DNA of 64,000 bases. It comes from Dryococelus australis. Lineage: Eukaryota; Arthropoda; Insecta; Phasmatodea; Phasmatidae. Shown in pieces: positions 44,230-55,626 of this stretch (within the stretch, counting starts at the first letter, position 1; each line of letters starts with the position of its first letter). The notes beneath the pieces are model-generated. The model did not search any database. It worked only from the letters and a program-made list of their open reading frames with translations, and had not been told where the DNA came from. The stretch is from contig CM057002.1 of assembly GCA_029891345.1 (NCBI GenBank), forward strand, positions 18,862,295-18,926,294, written 5' to 3'. The position numbers and the translations under genes were made by a program.

Positions 44230-45439
44230 ACCGTTTAATTGAGATTGTTCTAATGCATCTGCCGTAACATATTCACATTGGCAAGTAGAACGTTCAATGT
44301 TACCGCCTCCTTCGCCATCGTGCTGCGGTCCACAAGGGCTGTGCTCGAATTCTGCACAGCGTGACCTTGCTCATTTACCCTAATCCCTTCCCATTTCAAA
44401 AACCCTCGTCCCCTTCATGAGAAACATTCGTTTGTGGATTTGGGCACCCGTGGTGTTCGCTTCCACTGTGCGTGAACCAGGACTCGGAGGTCCGTCTGAA
44501 CACTTTAAATAAGCAATACTTCTTACATTCAAATGATACTGCGTTATTTAATACGTATTCCTCAAATGTAATTTAAAATCTGAATAGTAGAATTTTGTCT
44601 CAATGGTATGTATGGTTGCACAGGTAAGTACTTCAATAAATACTTAAACTTCGGCTAGATTAATTCTAGAGCATTGCTCTCTCAGACCTCTGAGGTGAAG
44701 CTGGGCAAAAAGTACGAAAGAGTTCTTAGTTTAAAGCAGTATAATAAATCGACTTACCAACCGAGTGGCAGAGATGTCAGTTGAAAACTATATATATATA
44801 TATATATATATAGTATCGTATTCCATATTTTATCAGATTGGAGTAAGCGATGAAAATTAAAGTAAAAATTAATTTCCATTTAGCGAAAAGAAACTGCTGT
44901 CTTTCAAAACAAACCAACTCCCTGGCGACCTTCCTATACACCGTGGTTGGCTCACAGAATAAACATGAATGAGCTATCACACATAATGGAAATAATCATG
45001 CTCTGGATGAAGTGGGCCTGCAAATAAAAATGTAGAAAGTTACCTTGCCTATATCAGCTTACAAAAACAAATAACTTAGGTGAAGTATATTACAATGAGC
45101 ATCATAGGACGCAGGAATGGTGCAACACACCACCTCGAGTTTTACTCTGTCAAATTTCACTCGACGCGAGTTTCATTTGCCTTTGTAACGTTTGCAAGTG
45201 TTTTCGGCGGCCGTGCAAAATTGTAAACACTAATAAAGGATCATTTCAAAACAGCCGCACATCGAAATAGGATCTAGGGCTTGAGAAGGGCAAGTGACTC
45301 GGGCTCTTGGATGAAGGGGACATTCTAGGTTTCACATGTGCCTTTACTGGGAATTCGAACGACGAAGCCAGGTAACTGGTGAATTAAAACATAGTCGTAG
45401 CCCTACAACAGTTAACGGGCGGGCCTGCCTACCAAGATG
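44230..45439. other. unassigned, (TA)n at 44789-44811
   Basis: No gene or family member recognised apart from a short TA microsatellite. Confidence 0.4.
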
Positions 45440-45605
45440 GCAGCCGCGAACTTCAAATGGAGAATCGATGTTAAACGAAATTCCTTCTCATTGCGCCTAT
45501 TTTAAAGACAACTATTCCAAACAGAAATCCGGTGCGGCCCGGCCGGAGATTGAACCCGAATCGCCTTGGTGGGGGTGAGCAGGCTAACCGCTCATCCACC
45601 ATGGC
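45440..45605 (-). mobile_element. tRNA-headed SINE, different body
   Basis: On minus the head reads ggatgagcggttagcctgct (A box) and attcgggttcaatctccgg (B box), like the S1 head, but the following sequence toward 45440 does not match the S1 body. Either a chimeric or a separate SINE. Confidence 0.5.
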
Positions 45606-45658
45606 CCCAGGGCTGTGGAGTATTGTGCACAAGAAAATGTTTGCCAAACGATTCCTGT

Positions 45659-45781
45659 ACTTATCATACTACTACAAATGACGATATTGCTTATCATACT
45701 ACTACAAATGACGAAGTTGCTTATCATACTACTACAAATGACGAAGTTGCTTATCATACTACTACAAATGACGAAGTTGAA
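45659..45781 (+). repeat. 30-bp minisatellite, 4 copies
   Basis: Unit cttatcatactactacaaat plus gacgaagttg; first copy has gacgatattg. Confidence 0.95.
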
Positions 45782-45990
45782 GCAGCATTTACACCACGTA
45801 GTATGAACGCACGCATAATTTCATTTCCGTTGTTTTACGGGCGTTGCATGGGAAAAATATATTTATTTAATATTTGTGCTAAAAATATTTAAACTTGCAA
45901 ATGTTTTTTACGTGATGTTAGTTACATCCAAAACGCACACAATTAGTTTTGGCATAATCACACGTCTCTTAAATTACTTGACTAATTTCG

Positions 45991-46023
<33 letters not shown>

Positions 46024-46626
46024 CCAAGCCACTCACAAAATATTAAACAAGGAAGTATGAAAGTAGCTATATTAGATACGTTTAATATCTTTTTAGCAAA
46101 AGTTATTTTACAAAAAAAAAAAAAAAAAAAAAATAGAATCATGGACAAAAATATTTCTAAATTGCTTTGTATTCAACATATGCAAAATGAAAATATATTC
46201 TGTGCGTGATTACGAAGGTATCTTGAGGTAGCAAGTCGCAGTTTTTAAATGCAGATTTTGACATTTATAGTTGCGGGTAAGTTATTTTCTAATAATTGCG
46301 ATTTTAAAAACAGCGGATTTGTGCAAGCAACATGTCATAATGTAAAATACATGGAATTAAATGTTTCGCTATTTGTTGTAAATATAACGTGCAATTTCTA
46401 CACGTTGAATACACAAAGTTTCAGATAATTTTCAATTTTTCTCTCGACAAAAACACACTGGGAAGTGTTGAAACTTAATGTTGTCACTTTCCCGAAATAC
46501 AAAGAAGACGTGGGTTAACAACACATTTGTTAGGGTATCAACAAGATCTGCCGTACGCTTTCAGAGAATGTCCAAGTAGTGTGTCACTACTGTGCGTGCG
46601 CGTTATAGAACAATTAAAATAAACCC
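45782..46626. other. AT-rich, two long poly-A tracts
   Basis: A-runs at about 45990-46020 and 46112-46132 without identifiable retroposon bodies upstream. Confidence 0.4.
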
Positions 46627-46898
46627 TGACCGTGCGGGGATTCGAACCCACGTCCGTATGGATTGGCGTCTTAAGGCCAGTGCCTAAGACAGATTTTTTT
46701 GTCGTTATAGTTGTGTTGAAGTGACGTTGTCGAGCTGAAGTTATACCGACTTGCAGACGAATTCCCAGCGCTACAAGAGATCTGAAAATCTGCCGCGGAG
46801 GGACCAGGGTGCGAACTCACGACCTCTCGACTACAAGTCGCCCCCCCCCCCTTTTCCCCTGAGCTTTGGGGCAAGGATGACCGCCCGACCACGCTACC
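46627..46898 (-). pseudogene. tRNA-Leu-like gene interrupted by a SINE
   Basis: On minus, 46898-46880 reads ggtagcgtggtcgggcggtc, the 5' half of a tRNA-Leu up to the D-loop. A SINE follows (46879 to 46694, with a seven-A tail). At 46690-46627 the tRNA resumes with a D-loop/anticodon stretch (gtcttaggcactggccttaa), a variable arm and the T-arm gtgggttcgaatcccc. The 3' acceptor strand is diverged. The position of interruption equals that at 53729-54008. Confidence 0.6.
46694..46879 (-). mobile_element. SINE family S2 inside tRNA-Leu (copy T)
   Basis: Own tRNA-like head (agctcagggg ... gcgacttgtagtcgagaggt, B box gtgagttcgcaccctgg), then cctccgcggcagat, ggaattcgtctgcaagtcgg and an A tail. Shares head and body order with 53746-53941. 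A run of about 10 G lies in the head. Confidence 0.65.
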
Positions 46899-47569
46899 TG
46901 GAGCGCTAGTGTGTTGCCATATCTAGTTCTCTACGAACATAAATAATTATCCAGGCAAAAAAAAAAAAAAAAAAAAAAAAAAAATTCTTTTCGCTGTCCG
47001 CGGATCCATTTTATATCTCGGCACACATTATGATACTAATACTATGTAAAGGAGGCAAGCGAGTAGCGATATTATGGGTACTGGAGAACGAGAAATTCAC
47101 AACCTTATACAACCTATCGAAATAATGCCATATTTGTAACATTTACAGATGATTTAGTTTTCAGAGAACAGCCCATCCGCAGAAATTAATTAACTTACAC
47201 AGAAAAAAATATTACGGGTTACTTATTTTTATAAAAATAACTCGTTATTATGGAAATTAATTTATTAGTAAAGTTCGTTTGCCAACTGCTCACGAAAAAA
47301 TAAGACGAAACATGCATGGCTTATTGTCTACAGTTACTCAAAATTAATTATAAATACTATAAAGTGTATATGAGTCACTGTTCATTGAAAATATTATATA
47401 AAGTTAAAAAAAAAAATGAAGACAGAATATCGGGATAATTTGTAATTTGTAGCGTGCGTAGCAGACACCCTAGATAAAATGAATATTTAAATTGAAAGTA
47501 AACCGTAGGGCTGTACACCGCCTGTGTCCCGGCCGACAGTTACATGAATGCTACAGCATATCTGTTTAC
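46899..47569. other. unassigned, poly-A at 46956-46983
   Basis: No gene recognised. The 3' side holds the putative intron start of the exon candidate below (minus). Confidence 0.35.
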
Positions 47570-47805
47570 CACACATCCGACCTGTCTGTGCGAACTGGGC
47601 ATTCTTGTATAATTATAGGTTCTGACGTTGAATGATCTGAAACTAGCACTACTCTCACATTCGCATGTTTGTCTACTGGCTTGCATTCGCCACGCGCTTC
47701 CGACGCAATCGACGACGGCAAAAAGCATTCGTTTTCGGACATTGGTGAGTCTGAACAATGAAATGTGACCTCTCCGCCACTGCTTTGGTTTTCACTGGAA
47801 TACAT
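47570..47805 (-). CDS. candidate first coding exon, unknown protein
   Basis: On minus an ATG at 47805 opens 78 codons (starting MYSSENQSSGGEV) with mixed, protein-like composition: serine/acidic-rich at first, then VRVVLVSDHSTSEPIIIQE. A splice donor G|GTAAAC at 47570/47569 falls just before the in-frame stop. The sequence is not part of a repeat seen here, and codon usage is not the skew of AT-rich spacers. Upstream (47.8-48.05 kb) is a plausible 5' UTR. I do not recognise the protein. The downstream exon was not located. Confidence 0.35.
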
Positions 47806-48342
47806 TGTGCGTATATTTATATACGTAGTGAACGTGTGAAACAGGGAATGAAAGAGTCGTGCGTGCATTCATACATGCACAAACGTACACAGAACGGGTG
47901 AGAATGAGCCCGAACGACAATATACAGCGTCGCAGTTGGTGTCACCTCTTCTCTGAGAACCAATTTGTTCACCCTTAATGAACGCACTGCATAGTTTCAC
48001 GGCTGATGCGTTCCAACACGAACTAAGTGAATGGAATTTACTCTGGCCCATGTGTGTGTAAGATGTGCTTCATTTGATATAGCCTATTCATGGCGTCTTC
48101 ATATTTTTCGAATCAAATATCTGGAAAATCAACCCAAGAATGACGCGTATGTCATGCATCACGAAACTTTTGATACTTACGTTAACATAAAGTAGCTTGT
48201 TTTTATTAGTTACATTGAACATTACTTATATCCTATCTATAAGTTACAATATTTTATTTGTAATTTATACGAATGTAAACAGGGAGAAAATAGGTGTGTT
48301 GGTAATGTCTAGTATAAAATAGTTCTCTTGTTAAGTATTATG
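47806..48342. other. possible 5' UTR, then remnant of family C
   Basis: 47.81-48.05 kb is balanced in base composition and upstream of the candidate exon. 48245-48342 (gtaaacagggagaaaatagg, tgtgttggtaatgtctagta) is an inverse fragment of family C. Confidence 0.35.
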
Positions 48343-48536
48343 TATAGGATGTTCACGGTAAATTGAGAACTTTTCATGCCATAGTTACTTTTTTATTTCA
48401 GCCATTTTTTATCCTTAAACCATATTTTTAAACACATATTGCCATTTTAGTAATAAACACAGTGTGTATATTCCACCGAACTCGGACGTTAACGCAGGGA
48501 TTCAGCAAAGCTGTAAGTAACCGTGAATGAACTATA
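48343..48536 (+). mobile_element. MITE family B, internally deleted copy
   Basis: tataggatgttcacggtaaa at the left, gtaaccgtgaatgaactata at the right; aataaacacagtgtgtatat interior. The right third is largely missing. Confidence 0.7.
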
Positions 48537-50507
48537 GTCATGGTTCCTACGTACCACCGGAGCCCCTGCAGTATGGGCAACCGCATCATGTCGGACGTTA
48601 TGCGGGCTGCCTATCTGACAGGTCATGCAACACATGGTTTTAACATTTATGTAAGAATACCGGTAATACCTCAATACTGTCATTGCCATGCATTTCTTTA
48701 AGAATCAATTAGGTATTATTTCGGATCGTACAATTTGATGTAAAATATAAGCCAACAATAATAATTCACGTGATGTAATTTGATAGAAAAATTCTTTGAA
48801 ATGTAGCAGGTGTTAGTTCAGCTTCTTAAATTAAATACATTCTATAAAGTTTAATAAAAATATATTTAAATAATATTTATATCCAAGCCAATAAAAACAC
48901 TTATTTTTAAAAATAATAGTTAGAACTTCTGATTTACTGAAGTGACAAAAGTATTGCCTAATATAAATTTTAGTTAATAATACTAACGCTTACAAGGTTT
49001 ATAAACTGTTTAAATATGGTACGAAATGTTTGCGGTTTATTATTTTCACAATTTTTTTGTGATTTAACTTTATAAAATATTTTTAAGAATAATTTGTATT
49101 GCAGCGTCTAAGTGAAAGAAGTCCGTCTTCAAATGCTTTGTCTATTTAGTGAATAAAAATTAAGTGTACTTCTAATATGTTAATTAAATACTTTCGGCCA
49201 TAGCTGCAAGGGCATGGTGCAAATTTCTCATGTTATAGTGTGAGGTAAATGCATCTTTTCTGTTGTGATCTGAAGTCATATTCAGTCAATTACTTTATTA
49301 GTTTAAAATAAGTGAGAAATTGTTTTTTTTTACAAGCTTTTAATTAACTTCACTTGTTTGTATGTACGGTAGATGTCTGTGAGGTATCTGTCCGGCGCCC
49401 ACCGAACCACTAGCAACCTCGCTGTATTACATGGATAAGTTGTCGATTACTGCTGTCGTGTAGAGTATCATTGCCGGGGAAGTCCTCATTTACACATGGT
49501 TGTGTGGATAAAAAACTATTTAAACTTAGAAACGCAAGAAGGAATTTAAATGATCGACAGCGTGCGTGTGTGTGAAATACCATTTGAAAATTCCGACCTG
49601 CGTGAGCTCGTATTGAAATGACAAATACATCGACATACACACACGTGTAAAATGAATAATGAAAATTCAACATGCCGGTTCAACTTCCTGCAAAAAAAAA
49701 CTGCACTGAAACTCGCCTGATCGCAAGCGATACCTGTGACGGACGAGTCTGTGAAGGTATAAATAGTGTACCTATATAATAATAAAAGTAGGTGAGATTA
49801 AAAAGTGAAAAAAAAAAAAATTAAATGTAAAAAGCTTTTAAAACCATGCTTTTATTTATACATGAACTAAAAAGATAAAAAATAGTAACAGGAGTAGTTA
49901 CAGAATTCGGAGAACTTTAAGACGTGATCGAACAATCGTAAGAAACTTAAATACAAATTAATAATTTTTATCAATTTATATTTAGCTGTAACTATTCCTA
50001 TAATTATTTTTACCTTTTTAGTTAATGTATAAATAATAGCTTGGTTTCGAGAGGTTTATTCTACAGTTAATTTTTCGATATATGAATATAACAAAATCAT
50101 TTTCACCTTGGTTAAGATCCACTTTAGTCGGCACATATCCCCTTTATAAGTACTTTATACTCTAAATTAGTTAAGTTTATGTGTAATTATCATAACGAAT
50201 ATGCAGCTCAAGGTTTCATTTATTTTTTGAACGCAGAAATATTTTTAACTTTATTTGCTCGTAGGTTTAATTGTACATATCGTAAATAGTTATTGACAAA
50301 TTCAGTGTAACGTTTCTAAAGTAAATTACTTCAACTATTACATAAAAGTTAGAAAGTGAGTGATAAAACCTATAAGCATGCCCAAGATAGGGTCGAATCA
50401 TTGTGTGTCAGTAGGATATTTTTGAAAGCTAGGCAAGCACAGGCAAACTAGATCACTGGTTCTGTGTACATTATTTTTCCAAGAAGAACGTGACTCCTTG
50501 GGAGAAA
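48537..50507. other. AT-rich, no recognisable feature
   Basis: About 2 kb without gene, RNA or family repeat that I can support. Short ORFs show no motifs. Confidence 0.45.
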
Positions 50508-50975
50508 AAATGAAGCTAAATTATGTTGTAGCACTTTGAAATCTCATTACACTTGGTACAGCATGAGTAGCTTTGCAAGTCATACAAACGTGTAGAGATG
50601 TAGACTAGAACACGCAGGTAAATACACTGGCTGATTATTTTTTGGTTCAGTTAATTTAGATACTTTATTAGAATAAAAATAAGTCACGATAACAAGTCTT
50701 CATTGTCACACTTTTAGAATATTGAGTAGCGAGGATGCGCGTGAGAAAAATTACATCAGTATAAGTTATTTCTTGTTTTTAATGCCTATGTTTAGTAAAA
50801 TTATATATTTTTACACAAAATGCAGCACAAAGAATTGCTGTAGATTGTTAGTTCAACGTGGTATATTTATCGCGTGTTGTAGTCTCTCTCGAGATACACT
50901 TCTGCTTCTGTAGGAAGTTGATGTGACAAGGTTACTGTGAACTTACCATCATACGAAGTGAATGAGGATAATGAT

Positions 50976-50981
50976 AAAAAA
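50976..50981 (-). terminator. Pol III terminator of tRNA-Leu
   Basis: Run of six T (minus strand) nine to fourteen bases beyond the tRNA 3' end, the usual Pol III stop. Confidence 0.6.
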
Positions 50982-50989
50982 TACAACGA

Positions 50990-51068
50990 TGGCAGCGGTG
51001 GGAGTCGAACTCACGCCCTTTCGGACTAGTGCCTAAAACAAGCGCCTTAGACGCTCGGCCATGCTACC
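50990..51068 (-). tRNA. tRNA-Leu (anticodon UAG), near-intact
   Basis: 79-nt class II tRNA on minus: acceptor ggtagca paired with the 3' strand before discriminator A, D-arm ggccgagcgtctaaggc, anticodon loop tttaggc with TAG at 51035-51033, long variable arm (tccgaaagggcg) and T-arm with agttcgactcc. CCA is not encoded, as in eukaryotes. The D-loop lacks one G of the usual GG pair, one anticodon-stem pair is T-T and one acceptor pair is A-C, so it may be a weak or decaying gene. B box and T-run terminator are present. It reads leucine codon CUA. Confidence 0.8.
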
Positions 51069-51168
51069 TTGTCAACTCGGTGTTTCTTATTATTTATTTG
51101 TAATTTTCCAAAGAAAGACGTTTTACACCAACGTTGAATTTTAACATCTGTTATTTTTCTGTGTTTGT

Positions 51169-51799
51169 ATGTCTATTTTGATGTACATTTTATTTAAAAA
51201 CTAACCGTAGTCCTGAAATTTTGTGAGAACTCAATTGAATAAACGTTAAGGATTATGGAACGCAACTTTTTTTAAATCTACACTTCCTCCCGAAATTTGT
51301 TCAAAATGAAAACACTACAGTTACTTTTTAAAGGACAACATACTGGAAAATTGCACTACAGGGTACATATATAAAAACGTGCTGTACAATTTCAAAGTAA
51401 ATTTATGCTGATTTATAAATAATTTACTCGTAAAATTATGCCATAATAGTTTTATAGAGAGCGTTTCAGTGAAACCGTGCAAACAAACTGGGAGTAGTGG
51501 CCGCAATATGGAGCGTGTGGTTCGTGACGCCAGCGAAAGGAGACTTGGGCGTAAAAATGTCTTAACACGAATACAGATATCAGGATTGGTTACTTGTATT
51601 ACTGACATTGCGTGTCTACAATATTGCCAGGTTGAACTGTACAGGAGCATTCCGTTGACGGATAGGTGCTAACGTATCAGTTCGTGCCTCCCAAGAGTTG
51701 CTCAAACTGTCGGCCACCGAACTCAATGCAAGCATGATATTGCCGTACGAGATTCTGCTGCACCATCCTTTAATATCCCATGCGTGTTGCGTCTGTTGA
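51169..51799. other. no recognisable feature
   Basis: Nothing supportable; overlapping short ORFs without motifs. Confidence 0.4.
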
Positions 51800-52030
51800 T
51801 ATAGGACGTTCACGGTAAAGTGAACACTTTTGAAGCCCTAGTTACTTTTTTTCTTTCAACCAATTTATATCCTTCCACCACTTGTTAATGTAAATCCTGC
51901 CACGTGAGTAATAAACACATTCACTATACCCGAAACCAAAAGTCCGAGGCCGCAATGAAATATATTAATTGGTTATTATGTCTGACGAAACAGCTTTAAA
52001 AAGTGCTCACTTTACCGTGAACGACCTATA
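51800..52030 (+). mobile_element. MITE family B, full-length copy
   Basis: tataggacgttcacggtaaa and aagtgctcactttaccgtga, acgacctata, with family B interior (cacgtgagtaataaacacat). Confidence 0.8.
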
Positions 52031-52205
52031 CACGCACATACTGCGGCAATGTAAGAACAACAGTGCTACTTTCTGGACGATACGTGGACCACAAACACAT
52101 AATGAGTCGTCTTTTAGACACGTTTGCTGTATCGAAATGCTACGTGTAATGGCTCCTATACCCAGTTTTAATTTTACCCACTTTTACTGAAGCATCTTGT
52201 ATACA

Positions 52206-53623
52206 GGCTTATTCAGCTAAGATGTCCACCTCAAAAATCTTCTGAAGCGCTTGAGGTACCGCAAATTCGATTTTGAATTCGTAAATAGCACTACGGGGTT
52301 CATAAGGCGTTGTCTATGTCTGTTATGAGATGTAATTAATCACTGAGATAACGATACCAGTTTTAGTTTTTTTTAAATGGGAATATACTCATTTCTCCTA
52401 ATAGCATAACATGTTATTAGGTGACGAGTTCAGTGGCGTGATTATTTTGAAAATCCCACGAGCACTTTTTGAGATGTAGGGGGTTGTTCTGGTCCGTCCT
52501 ACTGTGGACTGGCACCAGACAATATACTGTAAATAATCTGTTTCAAGTACAGGTGACTCCGCCTGTGCAATGTGAGCCTGCTAAGAATGGGTGGGGTACT
52601 CAAGACAAAGAACGGTTTTCTCCTTAATCGTCTTTATATAAAACTCAATAACTCACAAGCGTACAACACTTTACAATCATTACGTTATATTAAACGCGAG
52701 AGTAATTATGTTTACTGCTATTCAATTTTGCAAAAGCCACTTTGTTAAATATCAATCTAAAGTCTCTCCGACGTAAACTTTTGGAACCAGTTCACCTTAA
52801 TCCTCGTTGCCGAAGGCTGCGTCTCCTGGACGTATCGGTAGCGGGGGTTCCCGGTACACCCCTCTCGTGGCCTTTCTTGAGAGGTCGCCCACTGGCTGAC
52901 GTCCTGGTGGCGTCTCTCTGGCGTCTGGCCCCGCGACGAACCTCGCACTGGCCTATATCGGCACGTTGTTTGATGTATCGCCATACTGTTTACTGGCTAC
53001 CGTTTGTCGCAATCCCTGGCGTCCTGATTCCCCGTCGAATGCGTAGCTAGGTTCACGCGAGTGCCAAGTAAGGGCTCGCGCACACCACAACAGGATGTTC
53101 ACTAGACTGTGTTGCTAGGTTCACGCGAGTGCCAAGTAAGGGCTCACTCACACCACAACAGGATGTTCACTAGACTGTGTTGCTAGGTTCCCGCGAGTGC
53201 CAAGTAAGGGCTCGCTCACACCACAACAGGATGTTCACTAGACTGTGTTGCTAGGTTCACGCGAGTGCCAAGTAAGGGCTCGCTCACACCACAACAGGAT
53301 GTTCACTAGACTGTGTTGCTAGGTTCCCGCGAGTGCCAAGTAAGGGCTCACTCACACCACAACAGGATGTTCACTAGACTGTGTTGCTAGGTTCCCGCGA
53401 GTGCCAAGTAAGGGCTCGCTCACACCACAACAGGATGTTCACTAGACTGTGTTGCTAGGTTCACGCGAGTGCCAAGTAAGGGCTCGCTCACACCACAACA
53501 GGATGTTCACTAGACTGTGTTGCTAGGTTCCCGCGTAGTAACATTTACGAATTCAAAATAGAATTTGCGATACCTTCAGCAGTTCGGAAGATATTTGGTG
53601 TGAACATCTTAGCTGAATTAGCC
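52206..53623. mobile_element. 1.4-kb TIR element carrying a 68-bp minisatellite
   Basis: Inverted ends of about 90 bp: left ggcttattcagctaagatgt ... attttgaattcgtaaat, right the inverse (atttacgaattcaaaataga ... agctgaattagcc). Inside are a GC-rich 102-codon frame (52742-53050) without known motif and the seven-copy tandem array. No transposase and no clear target duplication. Non-autonomous DNA element of undetermined superfamily. Confidence 0.7.
53046..53535 (+). repeat. 68-bp minisatellite, 7 copies
   Basis: Unit gctaggttcacgcgagtgcc ... ggatgttcactagactgtgt; starts at 53046, 53114 and every 68 bp to 53522. Copies differ at ttcacg/ttcccg and ctcgctc/ctcactc. Confidence 0.97.
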
Positions 53624-53728
53624 AATAGTTTTTAGAAACAGAAAACAATAGTTCTTAAAGTTCAACGTAGGTGTAAAACGGTCTTCTTAATATAAACAAA
53701 TAAAATATAAGAGAGCATAAACTGTCAA

Positions 53729-54008
53729 GGTAGCACGGCCGAGTGCCCTGCCCTCATAGCTCAGGGGTAGGGTGGCCGACTTGTAGTCGGAGGGTCGCGG
53801 GTTCGCGCCCCGGCGCCTCCGACGTGGCAGATGCTCAGCTCGATTGTCGCACTAGGAATTCGTCATCAAGTCAGTCTTACTAGAGCTTCGTCAACATCAA
53901 AAATGTCACAACAACGTCAAATGAAGGGTAAAAAAAAAAAAGGTGATCTAAGGCGCTGGTTTTAGGCACCAATCCGCAAGGGCGTGGGTTCGACTACCAC
54001 CGCTGCCA
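53729..54008 (+). pseudogene. tRNA-Leu (UAG) split by a SINE in its D-loop
   Basis: 5' part ggtagcacggccgagtg (53729-53745), SINE 53746-53943, then 3' part atctaaggcgctggttttag to the discriminator A at 54008. The 3' part has a perfect anticodon stem around tttaggc (anticodon TAG), variable arm tccgcaagggcg and T-arm gtgggttcgactacc. Its inverted partner at 50990-51068 is uninterrupted, giving a direct empty-site comparison. Two bases (tg) occur at both junctions; a longer target duplication is not evident. Confidence 0.75.
53746..53943 (+). mobile_element. SINE family S2 inside tRNA-Leu (copy R)
   Basis: Head gccctcatagctcaggggta with A box, gacttgtagtcgg anticodon-like stem, B box gcgggttcgcgccccgg, body cctccgacgtggcagatg and ggaattcgtcatcaagtcag, and an A-rich tail (53930-53941). 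Same family as 46694-46879. Confidence 0.75.
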
Positions 54009-54369
54009 ACACCTCATTTTCTATCATCGACTTCATTCACTTCAAATTATGTAAGCTTGCAGTTAAACGTGAGAAATAAAAACAAGAAATAACTCTTGCG
54101 CTCTATCCCTACTCAATACTCGTTTAGAAGGGCTAGGGCGATGAATAGTTATCATGACACACTTTTACACTAATGAAGTTTCTAAATGAATTAAACAAGG
54201 AAATATTTAAAATAACTAGCCAGTGTGTTTACTTACGAGAACTAGTTTAGACCTCTACACGTCTGTATGATTTTCAAAGCTACTCTTGTAGTACAAAAGT
54301 GTAACGAGATTTCAAAGTACTGAGATATGATTCAGTTTTATTTTTGCTTCCGAACAGTCGCGTTCATCT

Positions 54370-54611
54370 TATAGACTGTCCACAGTAAAGTGAGCACTTT
54401 TGAAAGCATTCTCATTTTGAATAATAGTCCATGAATATATTTTATTTTAGCCTTAGACGTAAACTTCCGAGTGCGGTGGAATATACACATTATGTTTATT
54501 ACTTAAAATGCGATATTTATTTTAGAATATGGGTAAAGGATAAAAAAAATGGCTGAAAGAAAAACGTAACTAGAGCCTCAAAAGTGCTCACGTTACCGCG
54601 AACAGCCTATA
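54370..54611 (-). mobile_element. MITE family B, minus copy
   Basis: tatagactgtccacagtaaa and tgctcacgttaccgcgaaca, gcctata; reverse interior attttagccttagacgtaaa. Confidence 0.85.
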
Positions 54612-55626
54612 GGAGAGTATGCACATAAATCATTTAACTGTCCGTCTGAGCTAGTCCACCTTTTAAAAAAATGTTTAATCTGACACAACGATTCGACCCT
54701 GACTTGGACATGCCTACCTATAAAACTTGCTACCCAATTTCTAACTTGTATGTAACACTTGAAATAATTTACGCTGTAAACTTTACACTGGATTTGCCAA
54801 CAATGCAACAATATGTGTGGTCTGTAGCTATATCATTGCATTTAAACATAAGGACCGATGATGGCGACCATGGGATGTAAGGATGAAGAATGCAAAATAA
54901 GCTTTGCTTGGATTGGCCAGAGTAATGGGCGCACTTATTTTGACAAATGAATTGAGATGTGACAGCTTAAAATAACGCAGTTGACAGTTGTGTGGAGTGC
55001 TTAACCTAGCTACGCAGTATTTTGGCCCAAAATCTAATTAAACTTAGCGTATTGGCCAAAATTAACTCTTTGCCTCCCTTCCCCACCTTTATTATGCTAA
55101 TTGAATAGTGGCAGAATGATAATGAGAGTACTTCAGTGACGTCGATATTTAGCCTGACCGTATGCAAATGCTCGGTCCCGTTCAGGCTGTAGAACTGTTG
55201 CCAACCACACACCCAAATTTCTCTTACCACACATGTTAAAGGTGAGTATGCCATATGCACACGTTTCTGGAATGCTCGTACATGTGGACAGCACATTCAG
55301 AGAAACAAAAATCAGCCATACTTAGGATAATCAAGGGGGTATCACAATTACTACTGAATGAGGACAATTGCTTGAAAATTGTATGAAAAATCCTAGCGTT
55401 TAATTTCAAAATCAGAATAATTAATTCTCCAGAAAAATTAATGCTGTGCCTTGAATGGCAGTTCAAAAATGAAAATCGGCTTTAAAACACAAAATGACAG
55501 TCCTAATGATCGATTTCTATCAACTGTATTTAACTGCTCAAATCTTAAAATGTCAAACTCTCCAAAATATTAATTCTACCAAATTACATGTATGTAAAAT
55601 ATGTATTTACTGTAGCTAACGGTGGT
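54612..55626. other. no recognisable feature
   Basis: No gene or repeat family recognised. Confidence 0.4.

Larger units (their letters stand above)
50508..51168 (-). repeat. left arm of an inverted duplication carrying tRNA-Leu
   Basis: Reverse-complement counterpart of 53630-54352. Matching stretches include actttgaaatctcattacac/actttgaaatctcgttacac, agttatttcttgtttttaat against its inverse near 54085, the tRNA-Leu gene, and beyond it ttcaacgttggtgtaaaacg (read on minus) against ttcaacgtaggtgtaaaacg. Confidence 0.75.
53630..54352 (+). repeat. right arm of the inverted duplication
   Basis: Inverted counterpart of 50508-51168. It starts within a few bases of the TIR element and holds the SINE-interrupted tRNA-Leu. 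Confidence 0.75.
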
